Origin: Tetrastigma voinierianum
Lineage: Eukaryota; Streptophyta; Magnoliopsida; Vitales; Vitaceae
DNA length: 64,000 nucleotides
Assembly (NCBI GenBank): GCA_016808115.1
Contig: JAEQBH010006404.1
Span: forward strand, 176,542 to 240,541
Direction: 5' to 3'
In this document: positions 37,223-50,545 of the stretch, one piece after another
Layout: every line of letters starts with the position of its first letter
Position numbering within the stretch: position 1 is the stretch's first letter
Position numbers and translations under genes: made by a program
The notes under the pieces: generated by a model
The model's database searches: none
What the model was told of the DNA's origin: nothing
What the model saw: the letters and a program-made list of their open reading frames with translations, nothing else

Positions 37223-39955
37223 GTGGTCATCTTAGCTCAAGATCGTATAGACCATCGCATGGAACTCGTGGAAAAAGATATTGTGGAGCCATGTTCAACT
37301 ATGGATAAGTTTTGGCTTATCCCCAGGTCGCATACGCATGCGAATTCTTGGCATGCCAAAAAATCAACTCGTCAGTGGTTTTGAGCAAAAGACCCCGTGA
37401 AGGCACCTCCATTTGTGGCTAGGTTGAATTGCCAAGATGTTCAGAACAAAGTACTTCATGCATTTTTCAGAGTTTTCAATCCCTTCATGTCACGAAGACG
37501 TATCACTTTCGCTTCAAACCCCACTCGTGAAAAACAAAAGCATTCACGCTTTATATGTATTGTTGAGACAGAAGCCCAATAGATTAGCAGAGCTCGAGGA
37601 CTTCCATCTATCATAGCTTAACCCGGAATTTATTAAAACTACACGAACTAGATTTTGAAGTACGGAAGCTGGGCCCGAGCCTATTAAGCCTCCTTGGGTG
37701 CACTTTCAAGATGCTCCAAGATATCTAGGTGGATCCGATATAGTTTGTAACTTGAGAATACCTTTATCATCCTTGAAAATATGGCTAATGATTCAAGGTA
37801 CTTTATATTTGAAATGGAGGCACATTATACTTGGTCTGCCTTTCTTCCATAAGGTCTACACACCCGCCTTTCAACTCATTTTAGCTTTTCCTTAGCTCTT
37901 CAATTAGCCTCCTCCCATTATTTGCTCCCCACATTACACAAATTTTCGCAAGTCTAGCATACCGCCAACTCTCTCCTATGTGTACTCCTAGCAGCCTAAG
38001 AATCTCCTTCGTGATTGAGTTGATAAGAATAGGTTAGCCATATGCGCAGCTTTTTAAGCTTCTTTCGTGGATTCAACTGGAAGCGCATCCACGTGGGAAT
38101 GCTAAGATCCAAAGCAGGTGGTCTTGTGAAGTACCTATGGATCTTGAAGCATCTTGACTTTTGTCCCCCGCACTTAAAAGACTCGCTAATATCAAATCTT
38201 CGAACACTATATGAGAGCATCTTTCAACCAATACTTTCAAAAGCCAGTTGGTAAAGGATATACCAGCCAGAGCATGGCTCGTGATTGATGTCAAAAAAGA
38301 AAAAGTGAGCGACCAGGCGCTTTGCCAATAGTCTCCACAGCAATAGTATTTGTTCCTTTTTGAACTGATCCGCGTCGAAATTTTCCATTGAAGCTCGAGT
38401 CTTCATCCCCCAAAACATGACAAAAGCTCAACTCCTCAGCCTTTTTAAGGATAATCTCACGCATCAAGTCATGGACTTTGCATCTTCTGATTCTTCCTCC
38501 ATCATCCACCTCTGACAATTGAACCAAGCTTCGGTGAATCAACTCATTCAAGTATTCTTCCGCACTCTGTTCCAATGACATCCCTTTTTTTCCCTTCACA
38601 AATCCCTCAGCTATCCACAGGCGAATGAGTTTTGCACAATTGATTGAATAGTCCTCTGGGAAAATGGCAAAGTACAAGAAACAAGGCTTGAGGCAGTGAG
38701 GCAAGTCATTGTAACTGAGGGAGAGAATCTTAGTGATACTTTCAAGACGGGGATTACTTTCTAACTGGGAGCCAAGACTCTCATTAAATTTCTGCCATTC
38801 TAACTTATTGTTCTGTTTTCTCGCCAAAGCACCACCAATTGCCACAATTGCAAGCGGCAATCCTGCGCATCTTTTAACAATATCAATGGAAATTTTCACC
38901 CTGAAGGATAGCAGAACCCTGAAATGCCTTCTACAGAAGAGTTCCCGCGAACTTTCAGGGGGTGAGGCTAAGATTGCACATGGAGTGAAACTGAGATTCT
39001 CTAACAATATCAACGTGTCTAGTTGTAACCACTATCCTGCTGCCTGTTCCTTTATCGGGTAAAACGGATTTAATAAATCTAAACTCTAACCCCAGACATC
39101 ATCAAAAACAATGGCGTGCGCCCTTTTATCCTCCAAACACATCTTCAGTAGACCAATAAGAGATATCTCAGTCCATTGCATCCATGCCCTCAGGAATTGG
39201 CTATTCTTCATTGCTTCATAGAATTTCTTGATCATGTTCTGAAGTAATTACTTCATCTTGAATGACTGAGACAAACAGTGATCCGCTATCGGCAAACAGC
39301 GTTCAATGATCTTTTTGCTTAAGTTATAAACATTCTTGGCAAGAGTCGTCTTGCCAAGGCCCCATGCCCACCACCGAAATCACTGTCTGTTCTGCAGCCC
39401 TCAACAGCCAGTTTATCAATTCACCCTGGGAGATTCAATACCCACAATTTCGGCTTTCTTCAATGAAAAGATGTCACCTGTGGATCATGCCATGGGAACA
39501 TTAATAGTGTCACCTGATCCCCTGCCTAAATGGAACCTTACTAAAACCGATAACTTGGAACTTTCTTCCTTCAGTTTACCCACTTTAGCTTGAGATCCTT
39601 TTAACCTTGGAGGCCATTCCCATGGCGTGTTTTCAGATTCGCGATCAGACAAGAAACTTTAGAGAGGAAATCAATGTACCCACACCGACGAGGGCGAATT
39701 AGTGAAATGACGTATATTCATCGAAAAAGATCTTCATGGAATAAGTAGTCTCCCTTAGCCTTCGGTCCGTTTTAAGGCCATGGCCGATGGTGCCCTTTCT
39801 TCGGCCTTAGCATCTGCATCCTTTAGGAAAGCTTGATGTATAAGAGCCTCTTTGATATCTTGAACTTCGGTGTGGACGCCTCAATAATCTGGGCTCTTCC
39901 AGTGAGCGCGAGAGCAACCTATCGATGACCACACTGTAACGGCGATCTCGCCATC
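37223..39955 (-). pseudogene. CNL resistance gene, copy IV, near full length, decayed
   Basis: Same class and layout as copy II. The longest open frame (38,291-39,013, 240 aa) covers the ARC half of NB-ARC: an intact GLPL motif (CAGLPLAIVAIGG), RNBS-D (CFLYFAIFPEDYS), the winged-helix end (LIRLWIAEGFVKGKKG) and the MHD-like VHDLMRE. The P-loop region (about 39,330-39,365) and the CC domain (39,480-39,950) are readable in changing frames, as is the LRR (37,223-38,200). The CC start near 39,950 follows the same coding text as copy II. Here the frame is kept across the site of copy II's first frameshift, which helps place that break. Many short indels make it a pseudogene as written. Its 5' flank (39,960-40,830) matches that of copy II. 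Confidence 0.8.
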
Positions 39956-42741
39956 ACTCTTCCCTTTACGTCCTCTGAGTTTTGAGCAAGGTAGACTGAT
40001 CAAGGTTCAAAATCCTAATAGAAATTAGTAAAGTTTGCTCCATCCGCCTACTTTACCAACAAATTAGTAAAGTTCGGAGCAAAAATATTATTTTTTAAAA
40101 TTCCTAATAGAAATTTCCCTTCAAAATAATGTCATCCTGCTTAAGTATTTGGGTGGGTTTATTTGTGTTTATCATCTTATATAAGAACTTTAGATAAAAA
40201 CAGGCTGTTGTAAGAAATTTATAAAAATACATGATTCTTCTATAAACTTTATCTTATACTAGGACTAAATTGATCATCTTAATGACAACAACGTCTTTTA
40301 AAAATAATAATGACAAATATAGAAACAATCCTTCCTAAAAATTATAAAATCAAGTAAATTTTTCAAAATTTATATAAAAATGGAAAATTATGAAAAATAA
40401 TGAAATAATTTCCGAAAAATTATGTAAAAATAGGTAAAAAATTTTTTAAACATATGTAAAAATTTATGAAAAAAAATAAAAAACAACTTCCGAAAATTTA
40501 TGTAAACTTTTTGGAAAAAATTATTAAAAATATGAAAAAAATTTATGATATATAATTAAAAAATAGAAAAACAAATTATATTCTGATCAAAAAAATTATT
40601 AAAATATGAAAATCTGATATATAATTAAAAAATAGAAAAAAATTATATTGATGATGAAAAGAATATATTGATGATGATTTTCTTTTATTTAGTTCCGATG
40701 TAACCATTAGTGTTTATTTGTTTTGGAACTTAGAATTTTGTGATGATGATAAATACTAATGGTATGCTTGTTATTTTTAGCTTGTTATTTTTGTTTTGTA
40801 AATGTTTGTAATGATGGAAAACACTAAATGATGCTTTACTTAATAAATAATTTTTATTTATATTGCAGAGTAAGACGCGATCACTTAAAAGTACGCACCT
40901 AGTGGTGCCTTCCGCCTCAAGGCCTCAAGAGGCTTTTTTGGCGTCATATGCCTTTGGCGCTTAAATAACTATTTACTATTTATACATCACGCCCAATTCT
41001 ATAAAAATATCCAAATTAAATAATATTTTAATGAAGAAAAACTTATAATATTTTAGTTTTTATAATATCTTTGATGCATATGAAACAAAATTGAAGATGA
41101 GATTATGATTCATTAGTTATTTTTTATACTAGAGATTACTGGTGAATGATAAATGTTTTCAGTATATAGTGAATCTTTACTTTATTTTAAATTTTTATTA
41201 TAGTTTCATGATATATATATAATATTAATTTTTAGTTTTTTTTTATTTTTTAAAAAATTATGACAAGTGCTTATTTATCCAAACACTTCAAATTTATAAG
41301 TGTTTATGACATCTTTTCAAGAATTCAATACAGGCAATTTCACAGAATTCATTCAAACACCTTAAAACGATGCATGTCGCTTTTAAAAATACGCATCCAA
41401 AAATAAATACTTATCAATAAAAGTACTATTTATTACAAACTCATCTAATAAGCTCTTATAAAATAAGTGCTTAATTACCTAAACATACCCTCGAAAATAA
41501 AAATATTAACTTTGTTTTAAAATCATAGTTGATTTTCGCTATGGAGCCATCATTTAAAAATCTTGATTACTAACTACTTATTTTATTATTCAAAGCTTAC
41601 ATGACAAAACACATTAGAATAGGCATTATTTTTAATGGAAGAAAATATCTATATGATTTTAAATTTCTTATGCTAGAGAAGATTGATGCTTGTGCCTATT
41701 GCCTATGTTAAGGAAAAAAAAATTCTTTGAGGTCATTTTAAACAAACAACGTTTGTCAGGATTGGTTTATTTTGATAACCTTTTAAAAATCTAATTTGAA
41801 ATATTTTTATCTTTAGAATAGAATGATGATGTCTTTTTAAAAAAATTTATAAATATTTTAAATTATGATAATTATTATCACAAATATTTAAAGGAAGATG
41901 CAAATAAAGCCAGCAACCTCCTATTTGAGTGTCGTGTGTGAGGGTATTACGAGTTGTGAAACAACGGGTAATCGCAGTTGTAGTCCTTAGTCGAATTAGA
42001 TTGAGAGTTCTTTGAGTGGTTTGGTAAGCCCCCTTTGCTGAGCAGTACAAGGTAGGTGAGTCCTGTTTTGGATCCGCTCGTTGGCTATCCATGTTCAAAA
42101 GAAAATCTCTGATTTGATATGTTATTTCAGTTGTGATTATTTATGGTGACTAATAAGTAATATCATGGTTGACTTCAACGGTTCTGGTTCATATATATAT
42201 TTTAGCATAGACATTAATCTATTAAAAAATTGTGCAACTAATTCACTTAACCAGCCAGCATGTATTTTAAAGAGCTTACAAATTGCAGATGATATAAAAA
42301 ATTTATTAGAATCACGTAATATTTTAGACAATTATCCATCTACAGTCCATTTAGAAAGTTTAAAAAATCCTATAGATTCATGAAATTCCAACTCACTAAT
42401 TAACTTCTGAAACTTAGTTTAAAATAGACTTGAATTATACAGAAGATCGACTGAAAAACTTCTCAAATGTTTCAAATTTCTAACCTAAGATTCCATTATT
42501 TGAAAAGAAACAATTATTCGTAAAAAAAGTTTCAGGATTACCCTTTACACATAAAAAAATATTAAGAAAAAATATAAAGAAAGTAAGCTCATCAAAAATA
42601 ATATTGGATTCATAAAAATTTAATTATTTTCACCTTCAAAATGATGCCAAAATAAATTATTTTAGGTCCCTTAAACATCATGTTAAAAATAATTTTGAGA
42701 AAACAATACGGAAATTATATGAAAGAAAGAAGAATTACGAT
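39956..42741. other. 5' flank of CNL copy IV and AT-rich intergenic DNA
   Basis: 39,960-40,830 matches 17,240-17,900, including the A/T-rich tandem-like stretch at 40,330-40,660. 40,870-40,970 has 'ggcgcc'-type words like the MITE at 22,597 but no clear ends. A GC-richer patch at 41,905-42,095 has no readable product. No gene found. Confidence 0.45.
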
Positions 42742-43120
42742 TCCATGTACCAAAACATCAATATCAAGCTCCTCCTGGAGCTTGACGACTTTGTTGATTT
42801 CTTCCTTGATGCTCTTGACATAGTCATCTTCAGAAATCCTGAAAAGGAGCATAAATATCATAGATGTGATCAAAGATCAGACCATAGCAGTGATTTGGAG
42901 GAAATACTATATCTATAGAAGTAGAATGCTCACTTAGCCTTTGAACTCACGGCGAACTCTTCTGTCCATGTCTGAGGAAAGATCCAATAGTTGTAGTCGG
43001 AAGGACTGGAAGGCCCAGCTTCTGCTGCTGAGCAGCTAATCTGGCACTGACATTTGTGGCTCGGCGGTGATCAGAACCCTTCAAAGAAGCAGCCTATAAG
43101 CAAACCCTCCCTCAAAGCAG
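42742..43120 (-). pseudogene. METE partial duplicate: exon 8, intron, exon 7
   Basis: Text of 20,212-20,570 (two exons and the intron between) reappears almost unchanged. It starts at the last bases of exon 8 (42,742) and ends at the first bases of exon 7 (43,093). Directly after it, 43,094-43,120 resembles 19,339-19,366 inside exon 10, a non-collinear join. Because an intron is kept, this is a DNA-level duplication, not a processed copy. It encodes only a middle piece of methionine synthase (linker between the two barrels) and cannot be functional. Confidence 0.8.
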
Positions 43121-44385
43121 TGCACATGTCTAGTTTCAATTAAATGAATGCTTTGCGTTGGACAAAAGGCTGCAGAATATTTTTAAAATCTTTAGAATTT
43201 ACCCAAAAAATCTGCTCTTATCAAGAGTTCAAGTCACACTACTGAGTATAAACTTTGAATTCAATTGTAACCCGAATTACAGAGTTCAAGTCACCCATGT
43301 TACAAATTTGCAAAAATCACACCAAAACAAGAAACTGCTTCTAGAGGCAGGGGGGTTTAAGATGAACCCATTTAAACTTGTCCCAAATCCACTGATGAAA
43401 ACAGAAGGGTAGACACAATCTCTCCACACGTGAATACACAATTCCTGCACCCCAAACCCACAAAAAAATTAACCAACAAGACTAAGCATACCTCACTTCA
43501 AAACCAACAAAAGGAAGAATTTGCAGAGGAGAGAGACCAGAGGGAGGCCCTTTGAATTGCAGATCCAAACAAGAAAAAAAAACAGAAAGAGAACAGGTTT
43601 TTGTTTCTGTTGGCTAATTAATCATTATTATTTAAATAGATGGAGAGATTGACCTGTGGATGATGAAAGAAAGAGGAAGAGGAGCAGGGTAGTGGCAGCA
43701 TTTGGCTGATTAATTCCTCAGCTCCTCTGGTTGGCTTGCCTAACTCCTTCTAATTAAGGCTTTATTTTCTGCCTATGAACAGATAAGTTAGAATCCCATT
43801 TCCTGGTTCTGAAGCAGTGATTTCCAGCTACTCCATACTTACTGATATTAGGTGATTTCATGAAGTAGTCTACAAAGTTGATTCCAAGTTGGACTTCAGC
43901 TGAGGCTGAGCTCACTTCCAGCATCCATGATTTTCGGGGATTGTAGCTTCCTTGATTTTTGGGACTCCGAGAATTGCCTGCATAATGTAAATAATCTCTG
44001 AGACCATTGCTATGGAGTGGAATCCCACTTCAGGATCCACTTGGCCTACAGAAAAAGGAAAAACAACTTCATGAAATAGAATCCAACATTGGGAAATTCC
44101 TGAAAGGGAAATGCAGTTGAGAATATGGGTTCAAGACTTGAGAAACCATTCGACCTTCCTCAAGGCACACTAAGTTTCTCCTTCCACCTCCTCAAGCTCT
44201 ACATCTTCCTGGAAAAATAATCAGCTTGCAAAATAGAATAGGAAAAATAAATAAATAAAAGAAACCCAAAGTACACCCTTGCAACAAATAAAGAAAAAAA
44301 ATATAAGCTGTCTTTCTTCAAACCAAACAGAGCACAAAGGTGAAAGAAACCCAAGAGATTCCACATAAAGAAATAAAAACCTGTA
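43121..44385. other. spacer without a recognised gene
   Basis: Moderately GC-rich. On the minus strand a possible last exon follows a good acceptor (TTTTTCCAG) near 44,214 and reads EDVELEEVEGET then stop, but no partner exon could be tied to it. Otherwise nothing supportable. Confidence 0.25.
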
Positions 44386-46800
44386 TCTATTTATTCAATC
44401 TATAATCAAACCAGACCCAAAATCCAAACAAATTCAAAGATGAGCTTTGAGGGAATAGCAGGATCCAGGAACAAAACCATTATCTTTATCATCATCTCTG
44501 CATTAGTCACCATCATCAATATCATCATCACCAATGCCAATCAAACCCAAGAAATGAGCTGATGGTGAATGGTAGAAGTTAAGGTTTATTTGGATTTTGG
44601 AATATCAGAAGCACAATCGAGCAGCAGAGAAGGCATGGTGATGACTGCCATGTGATAAAGGGTGAACAGGGCAGTAGCAGCATAACAAGGCAGCTAATGC
44701 AGCAAGAATAGCAACAGAAGCGCCATCCAAAAGAAATACAACATAATAGTAGCAATAAAAACATCCCTAATTCCAATGGTGATATTGTGGATAACAACTT
44801 ACTTTAATGTCATAAAAGAGACTTCTAGCTACCCAAAGAAAGTAGTAGCTAAGAGGAGGAGGATGGATGTGATTTTCCTCCCAAAAGTTGGCATTATCCT
44901 TACTTTTCAAATTTCTTTGAACTCTCCATCTTTACACCAGAGGATATAATCCAAGGTATGTACTTGGAATCATTTCAGCTTCGAAATGATAGTGAATCAA
45001 GGAGAGGATCATCAAGCTCCTTTTTGGTACAACACCGTGTATATATATAAATTATATGAGATGAACATCATGGCACCATGTTTATTAATTTGTTCTTTTT
45101 TGTCTTTTAACTATTGTAAAGCTAGCTGTTGTATTATAAGTAAGCAGCCTGGTGAGAACTTGACCCCCAGCCAGTGTTGTATAAGAAGTTTCATGGTCTG
45201 ATAAATATGGAACTCTTTCAAGAGTAGAAACTTCGAGCTGTGCAGAGCAGGCTAGTTATTTTGTTTCTCATTTTCTTTCTCGCCTTCTTTCTTGGTAGGT
45301 TTTTTGAGTTAGCATTTTGGGAGAGAGACGTTACTACTGACCAATTTAGGGTTATTTCCATTTCATTTGCTCTTCTTAAATCTATATATCCTTCTTTTAC
45401 AATTTTAGTTCCAAATGGTTGGGCTTCCTGATTTCTTCAAATTCCTCCCATTTCAAGAAGTGTGTGATATGCTTTCAGTTTATGAGAAACAAGGTTGGTT
45501 TGTTTGAAGGACATTTGTTAAACTAATAAACTAAGTTTTTAAAGAAGAAAATGAATGAGAACTTGAAAATTGGGATTTGATTTAATTCAAATTTCAGCTC
45601 TGTCTTGTCTAGAAGTTGTGAGTTTTGAGAAAATGAGGCAAAAAAAAATTGAATGAGAGTTTAAAATTGGGATTTTATTTTATTTTCTAATATGAGCCAT
45701 ATTGCTTCCTCTACAAGCTGTGGAAAGTTTTGAGAAATGAGGAAGGAAGCAGTTTGTAATTGAGTTGAAGTCCTGTGAATGAAAGCAAATGAAGACTAAA
45801 AACAATGTTCTGATAGAGCAATTGAAAACAATGAGGTCGCTTAGGGCTTGTTTGATTTAATTAAAATAAATGAAAAATTAATAGATTAAAATGAAACAAA
45901 TCACAACACAATATAGTTGGAGAGATATCAAAATCTTTGTAAAAGTGGGATTGAATTTTGATAATTAATAGTGTTTCTTTTTCATATTCATGTTGAAAAA
46001 TAATCTTGGGAAATTCATTCCAACATGCCAAAAGACCTGAAAATTTATTCAAAGTACTGCACTGCATCCATGTTAAGTATGAAGATAATTCAATTTTTGG
46101 ACTGAGAATCAATTCACAACTCATTAATAATATATCCTTTCCCTGTATAAAAATATGAGCAACTTAAATAGGACCTGGTAAAGCAGGCCATTATAGACAT
46201 AACCTACAAGTTTAAGTAAGGAAAATCAAAGATAAAATTGCTAAACAATCTTAAGATAGCCATGAAAATCCACTCAACCACCTAGGCCTAACATTGAACA
46301 AACAGGCGATTCTAACTCACATACTTCTGAAAGGAAAATAATTAAAAGGTTGTGAAGTATGAGAAACAAACCTGAAATAAGTTTGATGAAATCGCTTCAT
46401 GGCAACAGCACTTCAGCAACTGCAAAGCCCTTCAGAGACTGGAGCCCAGTGTCGGAACTGTCGACTGAGATAGTTTCATGCAACCCCAACCATATTAAAC
46501 TTCTTGAACTTGAGAAAAAATGCACTTCACCAGTCATGTTAAAATAAAACATTTAAAGAAGATCATGATATTATTTAAAGAAGAGGAGGAAGTAATATAA
46601 GGATGCACTTCCTTGTATTTTCAGTCTTTTGCTATCTTTTCCTAGTACAGTGCCCCTGTGGGCTCAGTAACTGTACCACCAGTTCAATGCCCGAAACCAT
46701 GTGGGCATCAACTTCAACATTCAACATTTCTAATTCAAAATTACTACTAAATCCTGGGACTATTCACATGAAGATTGGGTCCATACATTCTTTGATCCCT
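44386..46800. repeat. segmental duplication block 1, copy B
   Basis: Collinear with 1,420-3,841 (see there). The small hydrophobic ORF at 44,579-44,797 is its version of 1,596-1,814. The block ends near 46,800, followed by about 150 bases of unmatched sequence before the CNL flank starts. Confidence 0.8.
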
Positions 46801-46954
46801 AAAATTATAAGGATTCTAGATGGTCGATGGCAAGGACTAGACTAGAGGAGGATCAATAGATCGTAGAGTTGGGGTAAGCAGTAATACCAATCCATACTAT
46901 ACAGTTATTCTAACAGTATTTCAAATTATAGTCTATACGCTAGTGCTAGGTTAG

Positions 46955-48055
46955 TATCAATGACATATAGCCGCGGTCAAAACAAATTCACACATAGTTT
47001 GCGGGTTCTAATTTTTTCCAACTATAGCTTTTGTATAATAGTTTAATTAATTCCCACAAAGGTTGGTAAGAAATTCTTACACCACAGTTGATTTAGTTCA
47101 ACCTCGTTTTATATGAATTTTAGCCACGAAATTTTGACTTTGCTAAATTGCTGGTTATATCTTTAAATTTCTTAGAAAAAGATTAATTAAGATAATACAG
47201 GTGATCATATTATGAGAAGACAACAAACAAACCTCGACTTCTCGTAGATAAGGGATATTTGAAGACTTAAACATATAAGAAATAGCTAGCATGCACATAA
47301 AAGCCAAACAAATTTAATAATGGCCGTAAGAAACAAATTTATCGAACTGTGACATATTCTAAAAGCTGAAAGAGTCTCAACAGCTAAAAACTCTTTGTCA
47401 CAAACAATTAGGTCGTTGAAGGAACTCCTGCTAGATATGAATATCTATGGGTGTGGGGAAGATGATGACCGAGACTTTAATGTTGATTTTTCTTCAGATG
47501 CATATAAAGAATCTCTTCGTAAATCTATCATGATGCTGAACTAAAGTTGAAATCGAAACACGAAGAATATAAATATATTCTTCATCATCCATAAAATAAA
47601 AATCTGCAAATAAATAGAAAAGTATAATTTCCAGACTTTTTTCTTCACCGAACAAAATGGAAATAAGTCAATAAAAAAAACAGTGGGAATTTAGATCGAA
47701 ACAAAGATAAATGACGCTCAATTTCTTTTAAAAGAAGCTGCTAGAGTCATGGGATAATGTATAACACCATCGTGCATAATCTTCAAGAAAATAAAAAGTT
47801 ATAATAGATTATTTTAGGCAGTTAACCTTATTAGTGGTCATTTGACTTGGATAAGATGTCCATTTAAAGATTGAAGTCTTGAACTGATAAGGGTCATTAT
47901 TTAAGTTATAAAAATAATTGTATAGTAGTCATAGATCCCATAGTAACTCAAGGCCATCAATCATATCAGTCTTCAACTCAAGTTTAATAAAGATTGAAGT
48001 CGAATAAATATTCAACTAAAAAAGAAAAAAACAACAACAACTCGACTTACTGAAT
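46955..48055. repeat. 3' flank of CNL copy V
   Basis: Related to 13,316-14,472, starting at the same 'tatagccgcgg' phrase. No gene seen. Confidence 0.7.
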
Positions 48056-50225
48056 TTTTGGTGGTCATCTTAAGCGCAGGATCTTTCGACCATTGGCATG
48101 GAACTCGTGGAAAAAGACATTGGGGACATGTTCAACTATGGGATAGTTTTGGCCATCCTGGTCGATAATGTATGCGACTCTTCTTGCATGCCAAAAAATC
48201 AATCATTGTCGGTTTTGAGCAAAAGAAACCCAAGGCACCTCCATTTGTTACTAGGTTGAATTTCAAGACTCAAGAACGCGCGTCCTTCAAGGGGGCTGTA
48301 GTTTTGGGTCCCTTCATGTTAAGGGAGATGTAATATTTTCAGTTTCAAAACCCCGATTCACAAAACAAAAGATTCACCGCCATATACATTGTATAGAAGA
48401 AGCTCCAATAGATTAGGGAGAGCTTGGAGGACTTCCATCGGATCATAGCTTAACCTGGAATTTATTAAATCTACCCGAACTAGACTTCGAAGTACGGGAA
48501 GCCAGTCAGGCAACCTGCTTAACCCTCCTTGCAGAGTAAGAGTTCTAAGATATCTGGGTGGATCTGATATAGTTTGTAAGTTGAGAATACCATCATCCTT
48601 GATAATATGACTAATGGTTCAAGGTACTTCATATTTGAAAAGGAGGCACACAGTTACTTGGCCCGCTTCATAAGGTTTACAATGCCCGGCCTTCTCAACT
48701 CCGCTCTAGCTTTCCCAAATTTCTTCAATTAGGCCCTCCCATTATTTGCCTCCACATGACACAGTTTTTGCAAGTCTAGCATACTACCAATCCCCTCTCC
48801 TATGTGTAATTTCTTAGCAGTGTAAAATAACCCTTCAGATTGAGATGGAGAGGCAAATTAGGCTTAGAATTGAGGAAGAACTTTTAAGCCGTGGATCTGT
48901 CTGGCAGCGCATCCACAAGGGACCGTTTGAGATCCAGTTTGTAGGTTTTAGAAGCTACCTATGGACTTTGGAAGCATATTGACTTTTGTCCTCAGACTTA
49001 AGTGGCCTCGGGAATAGATTTCCAAATCTTCTGGGGAATACCATACAGAGGAAAATCTTTCAAATCCAATTACTTTCTAAAAGCTTAAAGTTGGTAAAGG
49101 ATATACCAGTCAGGAGCATGGCACTGCATCATGTCATAAAGCAAAAGGAGTGGATCTTGTACGCTTTATTAATAGGCTCCACAGCAATAGTATTTGTTCC
49201 TTGTTGAACTGATCCGCGTCGAAATTTTCCATTGAAGCTCAAGCCCGTCCCAAACATGACAAAGTTCAACCCTTCACATATATCCCCACATCAAACGACT
49301 GCATCTTCTTGGATTCTTCCTACATCATCCACCTCGACAATTGAACCAAGCTCGTGAATCAGCCTTATTCAAGTATTCTTCCGCCTCTCGTTCCGATGGC
49401 ACCCTCTTTTTCCCTTTTCACAAATCCTCAGCTACCCACAGCTGATGAAGTGGTGGCCAATTGATCGGTTATCCTCGAAAAACGGCACAAAGCAAGAAAC
49501 AAGGCTTGAGGAAGTGAGGCAAGTCATTGTAACTGAGGGAGAGAATCTTAGTGATACTTTCAAGATGGGGATTAGTTTCTAACTGGGAGCCAAGACTCTC
49601 ATTAAATTACCATTCTAACTCATTCGTTTTGTCGATAAAGCACCGCCACTGTTACATAATTGCGCGGCAATCCTGGCATCTTTTGTAACAATGCTTGCTG
49701 AAATTTTTACTCTGAACGGTTGCAAGAAACTCTAAATGCCTTCTAAGATAAGAGTTCCCATTAAACTTTCAGGGGTAGAGTTGAAGATTGTGAACATGAT
49801 GAAATCACATTCTCTAACAGCACAACCTTACTTCAACGTTTCTAGTTGTAATCACTACCCTGCTGCCCCTTCTTGGTTTTTGGGTAAAACGTATTTAATA
49901 AATCTCCAAAATTCTAACCCAGACATCATAAAAAATAATGGTGATACCTTTAATCTCCAAATACTTCAGTAGACCAATAAGAGAGGAGGCCCAGGTCCAT
50001 TGCATCCATGCCCCCTGTGGAATTGGCTCATTCATTGCTTCAGTAGAATTTCTTGGATCCTGTTCTGAAGTACCATTTCCATCTTGAATGACTGAGACAC
50101 AGTGATCCAAGCACGGCAAACAAAGCGTTCCACGACCTTTTTGTTGTCATAAACCTTCTTGGCAAGAATCATTTCGGACCCAAGTTTTAAGGCCATGGCT
50201 GATGGTGTCTCCTTTCTCGGCCTTA
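48056..50225 (-). pseudogene. CNL resistance gene, copy V, 5'-truncated and decayed
   Basis: Minus-strand LRR (48,060-49,120), MHD-like region (about 49,260-49,330), ARC (49,400-49,700) and part of NB (49,790-50,170). Kinase-2 reads IIFYDVW, with the same Asp-to-Tyr change as copy I. The P-loop and almost all of the CC domain are missing: at about 50,168 the sequence jumps from just after the P-loop region (KKVYDNKK) to a short CC-derived piece and then to the shared truncated 5' flank. Many short indels. Not functional. Confidence 0.8.
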
Positions 50226-50453
50226 GCAACTCGTCAAATTACAGAAGAAGAAAAACAAGATTCTGTATGTTTTAAATCCTTTCTTACCCATAGCAACAAA
50301 AAAAAATCATTTTTTTTTCTCATAGAAATCTGATATTCCTTCTAAAAGAACAAAAAATGAACACCCTTACCAGGATCCACTAGTTTTCTAACCCTAGGTA
50401 ATAGGTAGTGCCGCGATTGTGAGTGAAAAAGGTAAGAACTTGCAACCCAAACA

Positions 50454-50545
50454 GTCGGGGAAGCCGGCGATGGAAGACGGTCGGTCGTAGAGCTGGTGGA
50501 AGACGATCGGTCGGGGAAGTCGGTGAGCTGACGATCGGGGAAGCT
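50454..50545. repeat. 27-bp GC-rich minisatellite, site 3
   Basis: Same units as 4,822-4,915, with substitutions and small deletions, so only the first (50,454-50,483) is clean. Confidence 0.75.

Noticed and set aside
43158..43412. Plus-strand 84-codon frame
   Set aside because: No domain, low-complexity Asn/Lys/Leu content, and not conserved; likely chance.
44100..44215. Acidic last exon after a good splice acceptor
   Set aside because: Only 13 codons and no partner exon; mentioned in the spacer entry but not called as a gene.
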